DNA from: Vermamoeba vermiformis
Lineage: Eukaryota; Tubulinea; Echinamoebida
Direction of reading: 5' to 3'
NCBI GenBank assembly: GCA_045837725.1
Contig: JBEWZL010000294.1
Span: forward strand, 62,001 to 126,000
DNA: 64,000 nt
Positions 21,559 to 36,337 of the stretch are shown piece by piece (within the stretch, counting starts at the first letter, position 1; each line of letters starts with the position of its first letter). The position numbers and the translations under genes are program-made. The notes beneath the pieces were generated by a model. The model saw only the letters and a program-made list of their open reading frames with translations, did no database searches and was not told the origin of the DNA.

Positions 21559-23883
21559 ATGGATCTACAGAAACCACTTTGGTTCGAAGCAATTTCGAAA
21601 GGAAATATTGAAGAGGTCAGAAAAATATTGGAGAAAAACATTGCAATCATTGACGTTTGCGATGTAAGTATAGAAACGTATCTAATAATTCATTCTCGCT
21701 TTGCCACGCTTACTAATATTATTTTATGCTATAGTGGGTAATTAATATCAATTTAAACGCTATATTTAATTAGTTAACTAATTTTTGGTGGCTTGCTTGT
21801 CCGATCCAATTTTTAGTGGGTAAGTTCACGAGAAATTCGCATTATAATCGACTTCTAACTTTATGAATTATTAGCAAGTACGTATAGGAATAGGCGGACG
21901 ATAAAACCATACTAATTAGATTACTTTCCATTTTTGTGACACGTGCAGGACGTAAGTTTGCTGGATCTTTCTCGAAACTTCGCAACCAATTAAAATTATT
22001 TATAGACAGGATTGCATTTAGCTGTATTTCGACAAAATAAGCATCTAGTTGAACTTCTACTTCGGCACGGTGCGGATGTAACTCTGAAAGTACGAGAGAA
22101 GAACCCTTAAAGATCTTACTAACATCGATTTTTTTATTTAGAACGTAAGTCATAGAAGAATAACGATGTAGGTTACTAATATTAATGGCTTTTTCCTTTT
22201 GTGTATCTTTACAGCGCGTAAGTTTTACACGTGTTGACCACCGACTTTACTAACCAATGACGCAGGATGTAAGTTTCAGATACACTTCGTGATCAGTCCT
22301 CACACATAAATAGGGAGTAAGTATATAATAATGCTATAATAAGTCGTGTATGCTAATTAGCTTTTCAGAATACTGCGTTAGAAGCTGCGAAGAAACGAGG
22401 GTACGATGACATCGTGGCGGCGTTTGAATTAAAGTAAGATGAATAGAAATAATATAAATCCGTACTAATATCTATTATGAAGCCCTGGTAAAGTCAAAGT
22501 TATCGTTCCTACCCTCGAAAAGCAAGTTGTGGATCTGGTGACAGCGAAGAATTGGCAGGACTTTGCAAGTCTTATTCTCGATCACCCGAGCTTGCCCGTG
22601 CACGGGATTATCAAAGACAAGTTCCCCTTGTCAATTAGAACACACGCACTGCAAATCGTTGTTTCGTCTTTGCGTCAATTCAACGACGGCGCGTCACATC
22701 AAGAGGGTATTTTGACCGAGAAATCTGCGCTATTACAGAAGACACTACGTGAGCTACACACAACAAAAGAAGAGTACTTGATGAAAATCAAGGCCATCGA
22801 GGATGAAATTACACAGGTGCAACAAAACTTTAAAGATACGCAGGCAAAGTGGTCGGATTTGAAGATTGAAAGCAAAGAAGTGGCCGCCAACTTGACTAAG
22901 ATTGAAGAAATATTCAAACAACAGCAATCAGCCGTACGAGAGCTTGAAGAGACCTTAAAGAAAAATTATACTCAGTGGAGCGTGGCGGATGTAGTTCGGA
23001 TCTTAGAAGAACTTGATTTGGGTGCTTATATCAACGCATTTGAAAGTAATAATATTACCGGCGCGTTCCTACCGCGCCTAAAGTCCAAGATGCTCGTAGA
23101 GAAGCTCGGCATGTCATTCAAAGAGGCCAAAAAACTTTCAAAAGCAATGTTCTTCCTTCAAAAGGGCGTTAGTATTCATAGCGAGCCTAGAGGAGTATTA
23201 ACATGGACTACTGAAGATGTTTGCCATTGGTTAAGCGAAACAAAATCCGCGCATCTGGTTGACAAATTCAAAGCAAAAGAAGTAGTTACAAATCTAAATA
23301 TTAGATGCGAGACCGTCGTGCTAATAATTTTTTAGGTAACTGGCGTAGAATTGGCGTTTTTGGATGATTACGACGTGAGCCACGTGTTGCAGATCGGTAA
23401 CTTGGGCGATGAAATTCATTTAATCGAAACGACTGAAGCATTAAGAGCTCAATTAAATGAAGAATATGTCGCTAAGCCTGAAGAAATTAAGGTAAGAGAC
23501 TTACATTGAGAGTTGAATCCGCGTCGGAATCAGATGCGCTTTCCATCAGCTTAGTTTTCTACAATACTAATATGACATGCTTCATATACTCATAGACTAC
23601 GCCTATCGAGCATAAGATCGATGAAGAGCTCGTACAGAAAGTCAAACGGCTCACGATCGAGCCTCCCGCCGACTTCTTGTGTCCTATCACTCAGGAAATT
23701 ATGCTCGACCCTGTAATAGCGAGCGATGGGCATACTTATGAACGAAGAGCTATTGAGAAGTGGTTCCAAGAACATAACTCCTCACCATTGACGAGCCAAC
23801 AGCTAGAAAATCGAAATCTGCTTCCCTCGCATACGTTGAAGCGAATAATACGTGAATTCATTGATAATAATCAACCTAAATAA
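21559..23883 (+). CDS. Ankyrin-SAM-SAM-U-box E3 ubiquitin ligase, with eight 3-nt exons
   Basis: Exon 1 (21559-21663) gives MDLQKPLWFEAISKGNIEEV to DVCD. Single-codon exons follow: TGG 21735-21737, TGG 21817-21819, CAA 21875-21877, GAC 21949-21951. Next is exon 22006-22089 (TGLHLAVFRQNKHLVELLLR, then HGADVTLK). Then come AAC 22142-22144, CGC 22215-22217, GAT 22266-22268 and GGA 22314-22316, and exon 22369-22433 (NTALEAAKKRGYDDIVAAF). Joined, the turns read D-WWQD-TGLH and K-NRDG-NTAL, the canonical ankyrin spacing. A coiled coil follows (HQEGILTEKSALLQKTLREL on), then SAM 1 (WSVADVVRILEELDLGAYI), SAM 2 (WTTEDVCHWLSETKSAHLV) and a C-terminal U-box (PADFLCPITQEIMLDPVIAS, DGHTYERRAIEKWF). The U-box recruits E2 enzymes; ankyrin and SAM parts would bind substrate or partners. 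Domain calls are firm; inclusion of every microexon is inferred. Confidence 0.88.
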
Positions 23884-24465
23884 TATTTCGAGTATTAGAT
23901 TGATTAATTATAAAGATTGAAAGCTTTAACAAAGAAACGCGGGATCGGAACGTTTTTTCTTTGTAGTAGCTTGGCGTTAATGACTGTAAGTCCGCAAATC
24001 GCTTTAAATATTACCTAAACATTCTATTAATCGCAGCATCAGTAATACAGAGCTTAATAGAAGGCGGGAACAGTCGCATCTGAAGCATCCGGCCACTGAT
24101 CTGCATGAAGCAACCAAGTACTCGTGGTAACGTTCAAAATAACAGAACAGTATCTTTTAGCGCCATATAGTCTATTAAAAACGGATAGAAAACTGTTTTT
24201 CCTTTTTAGGAAGGTCAAGAATTCTGTAAATCGATGAAACGGTCGAATTTCCATGCGCGCCTAAAAAAACCCGCCACATATTATGTTCGTTATTGTTCGA
24301 CATATTGCCCGCTCAAAAAAATTTGTTTTAGTATTATTTGTTCGTAGCGAATAATAGCACACGAGGGCTTTAGGGCAACTTAAAGAATCCGTTTGACACA
24401 CGCGATCTTGGCTTGCCTAGACTACATCCAGCTTTAAACAATTAAAAATCATCAAAAATATAATA
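23884..24465. other. Intergenic, no gene seen
   Basis: About 580 nt between two forward genes. It holds a TTTTCC-TTTTTA-GGAAGG CArG-like sequence near 24198-24215. No domain-bearing open frame or RNA gene is visible. Confidence 0.5.
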
Positions 24466-24948
24466 ATGGCGTCGCAAGGAAGCCGAGAATCAACAATCCC
24501 AAGCCCTAAGATCCCTAAAATGACATGGAAGAAGCGCTTCAAGAGGAATCAGGAAGATGAGCCCGCCTCTGTCATCGTTAGCGATGCAAGCTGCCACAGC
24601 GAAAATCAACAATTATCTACACTACGAGTACCGCTCGAATTAATCGAAAATCACTCGAGAAGCGCCAATACAGCTTCATCAAAGAACTACATGCGGATTA
24701 ACAATATCCTCTGCTCACCCAACAAAACCAATACCATCCTATCACCATCTTTTTGTAAAATACAAGCGAAACCAACCCAAAGTCCCGCCAATCCACCCGC
24801 CCAAGCACCGATCAGAAAACGAAAATTAGAAGAGTTCCTCGGCAATAGCTCCGGTCAAGTAATGCAGAATTTTAAAATAAGGAAGATGGACAATAGCAAG
24901 GTACCTCCTCGACCTGATGTAAAGAATGCGCTCACTTTCGTTTTTTAA
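24466..24948 (+). CDS. Intronless hypothetical protein with nuclear-protein character
   Basis: Single open frame of 160 codons starting MASQGSRESTIPSPKIPKM. It is rich in Ser, Pro, Asn and Lys, with basic clusters MTWKKRFKRNQ and APIRKRKLEEF that look like nuclear localisation signals. No signal peptide, membrane segment or known domain is visible; most of it should be disordered. It lacks introns, unlike most neighbours. The composition (SP and TP sites, PPRPDVKNAL near the end) would suit a phosphorylated regulatory protein, but no function can be assigned. Confidence 0.5.
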   Translation: MASQGSRESTIPSPKIPKMTWKKRFKRNQEDEPASVIVSDASCHSENQQLSTLRVPLELIENHSRSANTASSKNYMRINNILCSPNKTNTILSPSFCKIQAKPTQSPANPPAQAPIRKRKLEEFLGNSSGQVMQNFKIRKMDNSKVPPRPDVKNALTFVF

Positions 24949-25683
24949 ATGTATAATAGCTTCAACCCAATATAAATCCCACCCAACCATGTAATATTAA
25001 AACTAATACCGTATATTTATTTTTGGTACGCGATATTATAATTTTGCTAACGGCTGCTTCGAAATATACGTTATATAACGACTGGATCTAATCGCGGGCT
25101 TTTTTTGCAATAAACATGGCGCGCAAATAATTTTATCGTTATATTTCATCTTATTCATTAGTAGACCACACTTGCTGTGATATTAATAGGTCGTAGCGTT
25201 GATAACCATCTACATAGATTGATGATTGCAATATTTTGTTGGGCTGGCATCTGGATCGAGGTTGCGTTGACGAGACTTGAGCTTGTTCGCAGCTCTTATT
25301 ATTAATTTCACGTACGTATTATGTGAGTGCACGTTAGATTGTTAATTTTACTTGGTTCAGGTAGCAAGGTGAGTTTATCGTTTTAATCTACCAAAAAAAT
25401 ATTTAAAAAATTAGTCTGCTTCTATTCGTTAAAATTAATGATCTACATATCGTCTAGCATCTGAATATAAGTGAATAAAATTAATTTAGAAAAAAAATTT
25501 TCATCTGGTATCGCGGGAAACATCTACACATGTTTGGATTTCACAGCCAAATAGAATAATAAAAAGTTAATTATATTAATATGAGACATTTGTTTAGCTC
25601 GGATTACTTTCGGAAAGCCTATTTCATTGTTGTAATCATTTTTAAAACAACATTCGTTTTGTAACCGTCACCACAAGTCAAAC
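24949..25683. other. Intergenic region, about 735 nt, no gene seen
   Basis: AT-rich sequence upstream of the DPP-like gene. CTTGGTTCAGGTAGCAAGGTGAGTTT near 25350 could be a 5' UTR splice donor. I see no tRNA, snRNA or open frame that I can support. Confidence 0.4.
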
Positions 25684-29326
<3,643 letters not shown>

Positions 29327-29504
29327 GGATCCGCCGAGATCTTTTTTGTCTGCGTTAACGCACCACATACGATAATAAATTATGCCAGTCCAATCTGTAC
29401 ACAACGAGATATATTAATTACTATATTAGGAAGTGAAGACCGATAAATTTTTTTCGCGCCGTTGTTATTTTCATTCTTTCTTTTGCTTTGAAACACCACA
29501 AGAG

Positions 29505-29603
29505 GTAAGTATTGCTCCTCTTATTTGTAAAACTTGTATTTTATAACGATTTTCTTGTTTAAATCTATTATTTGTAAACGGTGTACTGATACCTTACTTT
29601 TAG
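29505..29603 (+). other. 5' UTR intron of the cupredoxin gene
   Basis: AGAG/GTAAGTATTGC donor at 29505 and a CTTTTAG acceptor ending at 29603, directly abutting the ATG at 29604. This places the start codon as the first codon of exon 2. Confidence 0.6.
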
Positions 29604-30336
29604 ATGCTCCGCACTATTGTTGTACTTTTGGCCCTTGCTGCCTGCGCTTTGGCTCAATACGAATGCCCTGCGCCTAGCTTGAACGATTGCGTCTATGCTT
29701 CTGCTACGGATTTGAGCACAGCAACAGCTACCGTTTATTTCACCTACCCTTCTTACGATCCTCCTTGCATCATCGTTAGCGTCGGCCAAAAGGTCACTTT
29801 CAACGGCTCTTTCGATGGTCACCCTTTGCAACCTGGTGTCGCCAACAGTAAGTATGAGGATGTGGGATCAAAAATTCATTTTAACAAACTTTTGAATATT
29901 CTCATTTTATAACCATTGAGTTCGCTATTATGTTGCAACGACTAATGAACCCTTTTAAATTTGTTTTCAATATTTAACGCATTTTACAGATACGGATGTG
30001 GTCCCCAGCGGCGACACCACCAGTCCCTTCTACATTTCCCCCGATATGATCGTTGATACTGGTGACACTTACACCTACACTTTCAACGCCGCTGGTGCTT
30101 TCCCTTACTACTGCCAGATCACCGGCCACGCTACATCTGGTATGCGCGGAGTTGTGTACGTCGGCAATGGTTGCATCGCTCCTCCTATGGCCCCCGTTGC
30201 CGCCCCTGTTGCCTCACCTGTTGCCCCTGTCGCTGCACCCAAGGCTGCCCCTGTTGCTAGGACTCCCGCTAAGTCAGATGCCGCCAAGTTGGTCTTTTCC
30301 GCTGCTGCCGTCGTAGTTGGCGCTGCTCTCTTGTAA
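29604..30336 (+). CDS. Secreted, GPI-anchored cupredoxin (type 1 copper domain)
   Basis: Two exons. The signal peptide is MLRTIVVLLALAACALAQ. The cupredoxin fold contains IIVSVGQKVTFNGSFDGHPL with the first His ligand. After an intron, the C-terminal copper loop is FPYYCQITGHATSGMRG, giving Cys, His and Met ligands of a type 1 site. A proline/alanine stalk with APVAAPVASPVAPV repeats follows, then a short hydrophobic tail (KLVFSAAAVVVGAALL) typical of a GPI signal. About 180 residues. Such proteins sit at the cell surface as small electron carriers or copper binders, like fungal surface cupredoxins and plant phytocyanins. All four copper ligands are seen, so it should bind copper. The redox partner is unknown. 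Confidence 0.88.
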
Positions 30337-30584
30337 AGCTATTATACGCTATAAGTCGTATAATAGTTGCCATTACCAAAATAAAAATATTATTCGCGAA
30401 GTTGGATTTCGTACTGAACTAACTCTCGGTACTATGCTGAGGGTATCTTGATTGCTATCAAGCTATTTACTCGATATTATTCATCTAAACTACAATCCAA
30501 ACATTCTGTCTTTCCATTCAATAGCGAAATAACTAGAATAGGATCCGTTTGGTTAGATCCAAAAAAAATTATGATTAAAAAGAC

Positions 30585-31742
30585 TTACGGCTTAGCTATA
30601 TGTAGCTTCAGATAGGTATCTTGGTGTCTAATGTAAAATGCGCCTTCATAAACCTCTAACAAAGCATCCAGGAGATCCAAGAACTTCATGTCTCTTACCC
30701 TCGCTTCGAGCAGCTCAAAAAATGAGTCGACGTTTATCCGCTCGCCTATATCTCCATAATAATCGACTATATGAGGCTCATCGTAGGTATAGAAGTTGAC
30801 AAAGTTGGACTTGGCACTCATAACATTAAGCGGTACTTGTAGATCTGCATTAACATTAATTACAATTAATTGGTCGTATAGTAGCATAATTCCATATGGA
30901 TGCAACGATATTGTGCTTAATTAAGATCATTAATTATCTCATCTAGCTGACTTACTGAAGGACAAATAATTAATGGCTTCCCAAACAAAATCCATGCACG
31001 TATATGAGCTGATATATTGAAGCGTGATCGATTCATGATTATAGACGTTAAATAGATTGTAATAAGAGTGCGTAGAGTTCACTTTGCTCAAGTATCTTTC
31101 GACCCATTGTTGGTGTTGCGATCCAGTGCTTTCAGCGAGTAATTGGACTTCGCTGTGCCAGTAGTCATAATAAATGTCTTTGTATATGAATACTCCGCCT
31201 GTTAATTTTGTGACAGAATGTTAGATCTGTGGACTCGATCGGCAGTTTGAAACATCATTTACGTAAATAATTTAAATTATACCTTGGTTCTTCCACGTTA
31301 ATATCGCACTTCCATTATTAAGTATTTTTACGCCTAAATGATGAGCATTAGCAAAGATACTAAGTGACATCTCAACTTCACATTGACATTTTGCAGCTTA
31401 CCTGGAATAAAATCGCTCCATACATTATGTAACGCATCTAAATTAACTGTGTATCTATATCCTGTATTTCTGCGAATAAACTAAGCTTAATTGGTCAAAA
31501 ATATTTTTCAAACTTTCGACTTACAAATTAACAATGCCAATTCCGCTGTGATATAGATTCCAATACGATAATATATTAGAAAACTCCCATTCCATTAGGG
31601 GCCCAACGAGATAATAATATTGGATGCGATCTGAAGGACTTGCTTTTGGAATATCTTTCCAATCCATCGGATTCCATACCCAAGGACCGCCTGCCCAACA
31701 AATAGGCAGTAAGACACCTATTATTACGAGCAGCGACTTCAT
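30585..31742 (-). CDS. CLN5 family lysosomal protein (BMP synthase)
   Basis: Five exons. The start at 31740-31742 gives a signal peptide (MKSLLVIIGVLLPICWA) followed by GGPWVWNPMDWKDIPK. Alignable CLN5 features in order are PLMEWEFSNILSYWNLYHSG (compare [20 protein letters not shown] in human CLN5, recalled), TGYRYTVNLDALHN, HQQWVERYLSKVNSTHSYY, the conserved Cys motif YTCMDFVWEAINYL, and the C-terminal FLDLLDALLEVYEGAFYIRH. The Cys of YTC corresponds to the nucleophile reported for CLN5. CLN5 makes bis(monoacylglycero)phosphate in lysosomes, and its loss causes a human storage disease. About 290 residues. It reads on the opposite strand to its neighbours. The assignment is from remembered family features, so confidence is good but not final. 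Confidence 0.78.
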
Positions 31743-32115
31743 TTGTTGTGTTGTTCGTTGCAAGATCGAGAACGATAACACGAACATTCATTTCACTTTT
31801 CGCTCAATGTGCAACTAGTAGCCCTGCGAAGATTCACCCTGCGAAGAACAAATATGTCGGCAACGTGCCTAATATCAGTCGTAGTTCTATCACTGTTGAA
31901 ATGTCTTATATTTTCAAGTCTCAGTCTTCGGCTGTAGCCCTGATAAATGTTTATGCGAAGGGTAGCAAGATTCTGTGCACCACATTAGCATAGGACAAGT
32001 GGATTCAAGTTCGGTCCAAATCTCGGCGATTTTGGACACAATTTGACATGACAGCTGTCGCAAATAAAAAGGTTAATTTTTGACAGTCATTATAAATCAG
32101 TTAATTAAAGAAGAC
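31743..32115. promoter_or_regulatory. Promoter of the first Notum-like gene
   Basis: TGACAGCTGTCG at 32049-32060 is followed at once by CAAATAAAAA. TATAAAT lies at 32091-32097, 19 nt before the start codon. The same palindrome plus CAAATAAAA layout recurs upstream of the second paralogue. The region also serves the divergent CLN5 gene. Confidence 0.5.
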
Positions 32116-33829
32116 ATGCACCGCTTACTATTGCTTACCTGCTTTTTGGTTTGTTGTTGGATCGTTTCGGCTGATCTCACGTTAGAAGTTCTCGATCCGT
32201 CCTTTGCCTATCCTGCCGGAGCCAGATGGTAAGCGTAGTAGTATAATTGCTATACATTGCTTATCCAAATATAGTTTGGACGGTTCTCCTGCGTCGTTCC
32301 ACTTTGAGCAAGGTAAGCAAGACAACAAGATCTGAAATAAATCTGAATCACTCTCCAGGCAGCGAAACGAAGAAATGGGTGCTTTATATGCAAGGTGGTG
32401 GTAGCTGCGACAACGAACAAGACTGCCTTTCCCGTGCTAACGTAATTAATTAATGGCGTAAACTCGTTATAGCTTATTAATGTTCTCAGGATACTCTTGG
32501 ATCGTCGAATAACCAGCCCGGTTCGATACAAATGAAGAACTTAGCGTCCAACAATCCTGTTGTCAATCCTGTGAGTCAATTTATGCTACTTAATTCCCAC
32601 AGCAGTAACTTACCTAAATAACAGGGTTTTTGGAACTGGACGCACGTTCAATTCGACTACTGCAGTGGTGACAGATGGGCTGGCACTCGTGTCAATGCTT
32701 CCGCTGACTCATGGGGATTGTACTTTGCTGGGCACTTCAACTTCAAAGCAATTCTCGAACGTAAGTTTGTTGTTTTACAATGACGAGGTGGATCTGGCGT
32801 AAAAAACAAGAAGTTAATGATTATCAAACAGATTTGATTATTAAGTATCGTCTGGACCAAGCTACGGATATCTTATTTTACGGAACTAGTGCTGGTGCGA
32901 TTGGTGCGATGAACAATATCGATTACTTGAACATGGTACGCGTGACACGTGTCAAGTTGGGAATTCGTTTAATACCTTCTAACTGCACCTTCGTACAGAG
33001 ACTGCCAACGCCTAAGATCTCGTTATGTATGAACGGTGGCTGGGGCGTGGACTTCTATCCAGCATGGAGCGGACCTGGTGTTGGAGGCGAAGTTGACACC
33101 ATCACCACGCTCTACAAAGGCCACGTCAATGCAGACTGCGCTGCTGCCAATCCCACCAACCTCACCATGTGCATCTTCCCGCGCTATGTCTTCGCGTACA
33201 TTCCGAACAGAGTCTTCATTGTGAACTCGTTGATTGACTTGGTGCAAATGGCGACACTTGGATTCCAAGAGACAAACGTCACTTCGCCCGGTGGTGACAC
33301 GTACCTCGTCTCATTGGGCGAATACACCAAGCTGTCCATTCTCACCGAGTACACGCGAGATCCACGTGTCGATGGACTCTTCATCACGACCTGTCCCTAC
33401 CACGTCCAGACAAACAATGTCGTGCAAGGAGTGCTGCCCAATGTCGCTGCAGGCAAATGGTACTACAGACCCAAGAACGCGAGCACGCCTGCTGTCAACT
33501 ACGACAACTGTGCCATTGACTCGGTCGTGGCACTCTTGAAAGCGAATATCACGCTCTTCGATGACTGTCAAGCACTGATGAAATTCTGCGTTAAGAACAA
33601 CGGTAGTTCATCGGGGGCATTCGAAGCTGCGTTCAATGGCGCCATTGATACCGAATCCAGTCCAGATTCAAGTCCCGCAAGCGTAGAAAATGTGCCAACC
33701 TCTCCCGAGGGTGATAAAGCTGCTACCAGCACTGCTAATATTAATGTTAATATTAATATTAATAATTATTTGCTAGTGGTTGCTGTGCTTATTAATACAC
33801 TCGCAATTAGCTTTTTGCAAAATTACTAA
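32116..33829 (+). CDS. Notum/pectin acetylesterase family secreted esterase, copy 1
   Basis: Signal peptide MHRLLLLTCFLVCCWIVSA. Oxyanion loop WVLYMQGGGSC, motif YCSGDRWAGTR, nucleophile elbow YGTSAGAIG (Ser), and a late catalytic block with DGLFITTCPYH. An exon encoding DTLGSSNNQPGSIQMKNLAS, then NNPVVNP, precedes GFWNWT. The C-terminus has an Asn/Ser-rich stretch and a hydrophobic tail (NYLLVVAVLINTLAISFL), a likely GPI signal. Seven or eight exons; about 470 residues. The family hydrolyses acetyl esters of pectin in plants or removes palmitoleate from Wnt in animals; substrate here is unknown. First of three tandem copies. The intron after DYLNM carries TGACACGTGTCA. Confidence 0.85.
32943..32954. 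repeat. TGACACGTGTCA in an intron, Notum-like copy 1
   Basis: Perfect 12-bp palindrome 5-6 nt inside the 5' end of an intron. The paralogues have it at the same place (35028 and 37171), so it has been kept since before or through the duplications. Confidence 0.8.
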
Positions 33830-34290
33830 TTATAAATAAATATTAATAGTCCTCCATTATACGAAATGTCTGTGATTATATGTTTTAATATTAAATTAAG
33901 TGGCTATACTTCTTTGATCCAAATGATTATTCACCTGGCACGTTGAACATCTCTGCGACTCGTCCCAAGAAAATACCTTCAACGAATATAGTCGCTACAA
34001 AGCAAATCTGAGAAATGTCTTTCGCCTCGACGTCGCAGCTGTGCTTGTTTGAAAAACGGAATCAATTACGGCTGAAACGAAAGCAGCCCGAGTCTGGACC
34101 CACCAGCTAAAAATACCCACGGGACAGGACTGTCCAATCCAGTCTGAAAGTATTAAAATCGAATTCGCCAACAACGAGACTAATGGACCCAAATCTTGTC
34201 CAAATTTCCTTATATGGACGACAGCTGTCACAAATAAAATCGGTTTCAACCAAACAAACGTAATTATTGCAAAATTCGTTAAGCATTTAA
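33830..34290. promoter_or_regulatory. Promoter of the second Notum-like gene
   Basis: CGACAGCTGTCA at 34219-34230 is followed by CAAATAAAA. A CArG box CCTTATATGG (34208-34217) adjoins it. The start codon is at 34291. No gene is seen in the gap. Confidence 0.5.
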
Positions 34291-35895
34291 CATGAAGCTC
34301 TTACTGTCAATATCGTGCATTTTATTGTGCTGCTGGCTCGTTTCGGCAGATCTGACATTGGAAGTTTTGGACGAGACTTTCGCTAATCAAGCAGGAGCTA
34401 GATGGTAAGTGCCATTCATTTGATTCTATTGAGCTAAATTATATTATTCTAGCTTGGACGGCTCTCCTGGTTCATTTCACTTCGAGCAAGGTAAGTAAAC
34501 TGTTCGATCTGCCGAAATAATTCAACTTTTGTCCAGGCGCCGAAACTAAGAAATGGATTCTATATATGGAAGGTGGCGGTAGTTGTGCGACGGAACAAGA
34601 TTGCTCAGCGCGTGCACAGGTAGATTCAAAATCAGTTCGCTCGACCAAACGAAAATAGTAAATCCTGTAAGTCACAATATCAGCACACGTTCCGTGAGTG
34701 GATGTACTTACCGATCAGAAACAGGGTTTTTGGAACTGGACGCACGTTCGACTCGACTACTGCAGTGGTGACAGATGGGCTGGTACTCGTGTCAATGCTT
34801 CAGCTGACAGTTGGGGCTTTTACTTTGCTGGTCACGTCATCTTCAAAACAATTCTTGAACGTATGTTTGGACAGCTGGATCGAACCATAGCTATTATAGT
34901 TAACGCTTCTATCACTAGATTTGATCACTAAGTACCAACTCGACCAAGCTACTGAGATTTTGTTCCACGGAGGTAGCGCTGGTGCTCTTGGAGTGATGAG
35001 CAATGTTGACTATTTGAACAAAGTACGTGACACGTGTCATATCATAACTAACTCGAACCCAAAATCTAACGATGTCTTCGTGCAGAGACTGTCGGGCCCT
35101 AAGATCTCGCTTGGTATGAACTCTGGCTGGGGTGTTGACTTCACTCCAGCGTGGAGCGGACCAGGTGTTCAAGGTGTGATTGACACAGTGCTCAATCTCT
35201 ATCAAGGACACGTCAACGAAGACTGCGCTGCTGCCAATGCCAACAACGTGTCAATGTGCATCTTCCCGCGCTATGTCTTCGCGTACATTCCGAACCGCAT
35301 CTTCATTTTGAACTCGTTGATTGACGCGGTCCAACTGGCCATCCTTGGCTTCCAAAACTCTAATGTTTTCTCACCTGGTGGCAACACTTACGTCGTCTCG
35401 CTAGGCGAATACACCAAGCTCTCCGTTCTCGTACATTACACGCGAGATCCACACGCCAATGGACTGTTCATCACGACTTGTCCCTACCACGGCATTGACA
35501 TGGCCATCAACGGTGTGTTGCCCAACATTGCCTTTGCGGACTGGTACTACAGACCTACGACCTCGCCAACACCTGCTGTCACCTACGACAACTGTGTCGT
35601 TGACTCGGTCGTGGCACTCTTGAAGGCCAATGCCTCATTGTTGAACGACTGTCCGACTCTGATGCAGCTGTGCACCAAGGACAGTTCGCCCAATGCCTTC
35701 GAACAAGTGTTCAATAGCACGCCTTTGCCGAGCGAACCAAGTGCGCCAAGCGCATCCGTGCCTCTAACGGCCGACACACCGGTGGTCTCGAGCCCAAACA
35801 ACGTACCTAAAGGCAAATCATCGACTGGTACCTCTGCGGCTCGTTCTTTCAGTTTTGGAGCTGTGATTGTTGCGCTCTTGCCGATAATCTTGTAA
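34291..35895 (+). CDS. Notum/pectin acetylesterase family secreted esterase, copy 2 (one exon lost)
   Basis: Signal peptide MKLLLSISCILLCCWLVSA. Same motif order as copies 1 and 3: GGGSC, YCSGDRWAGTR, nucleophile elbow HGGSAGALG, FITTCPYHGIDMA, and a C-terminal Ser/Pro stalk with a hydrophobic GPI-like tail (GAVIVALLPIIL). The exon that in the paralogues encodes about 27-30 residues before GFWNWT is not usable. Splicing CAG at about 34620 directly to GGTTTTTGG keeps the frame. A decayed trace of the exon (GTTCGCTCGACCAAAC, then a GTAAATCCT end) remains within the resulting intron. Catalytic residues are intact, so it probably still folds, lacking a surface loop. Substrate unknown. Confidence 0.8.
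35028..35039. repeat. TGACACGTGTCA in an intron, Notum-like copy 2
   Basis: Perfect palindrome directly after the GTACG donor, at the same position as in copies 1 and 3. Confidence 0.8.
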
Positions 35896-36337
35896 AATCA
35901 ATTAATAATCCACCATTATAAATATTTTCTTGTTAAAATTATTGCCCACACGTGTGTATACGGGAATTTATTAATAATTTTGATTAAATTATTAAAAAAA
36001 TAATTATGAGAAGCTCTACGCAAGAAACTATCGTAATCTAAGCTCTCTTTTAAAATCATACCTTGTTATCTTCCTACGGCATGTAACCGTTACATAGTAC
36101 CTCCGCCTGTCGATCCGGTTCCGATCATGTTAACTTCTAAACAGATCCGGCTGTTAATATGACCCCATACAAGATTTGATAACAACGAGACGAGACAAGA
36201 GGACTCAAGTTTGGTCCTACCTCTACAAGTTTGGTCAGAAAATCTATTTGGACAGAATTTGCGTCCACGACAAGACACCTGTCCAAAACTATAAATAAGA
36301 TGCTCCGAGCTCATTTGAATTATAGTTTAACGACAAG
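35896..36337. promoter_or_regulatory. Promoter of the third Notum-like gene
   Basis: GACACCTGTC (36274-36283) stands where copies 1 and 2 have GACAGCTGTC. TATAAATA is at 36290-36297 and the start codon at 36338. CAAGTTTGGTC near 36226 is also shared with the copy 1 upstream region (compare CAAGTTCGGTCC near 32006). Confidence 0.45.

Noticed and set aside
21664-22005. A single 342-nt intron between the first ankyrin exons
   Set aside because: It would remove exactly four residues from a fixed-length ankyrin turn, and the interval holds four AG-NNN-GT sites with strong donors. The multi-exon reading fits the fold in both repeats.
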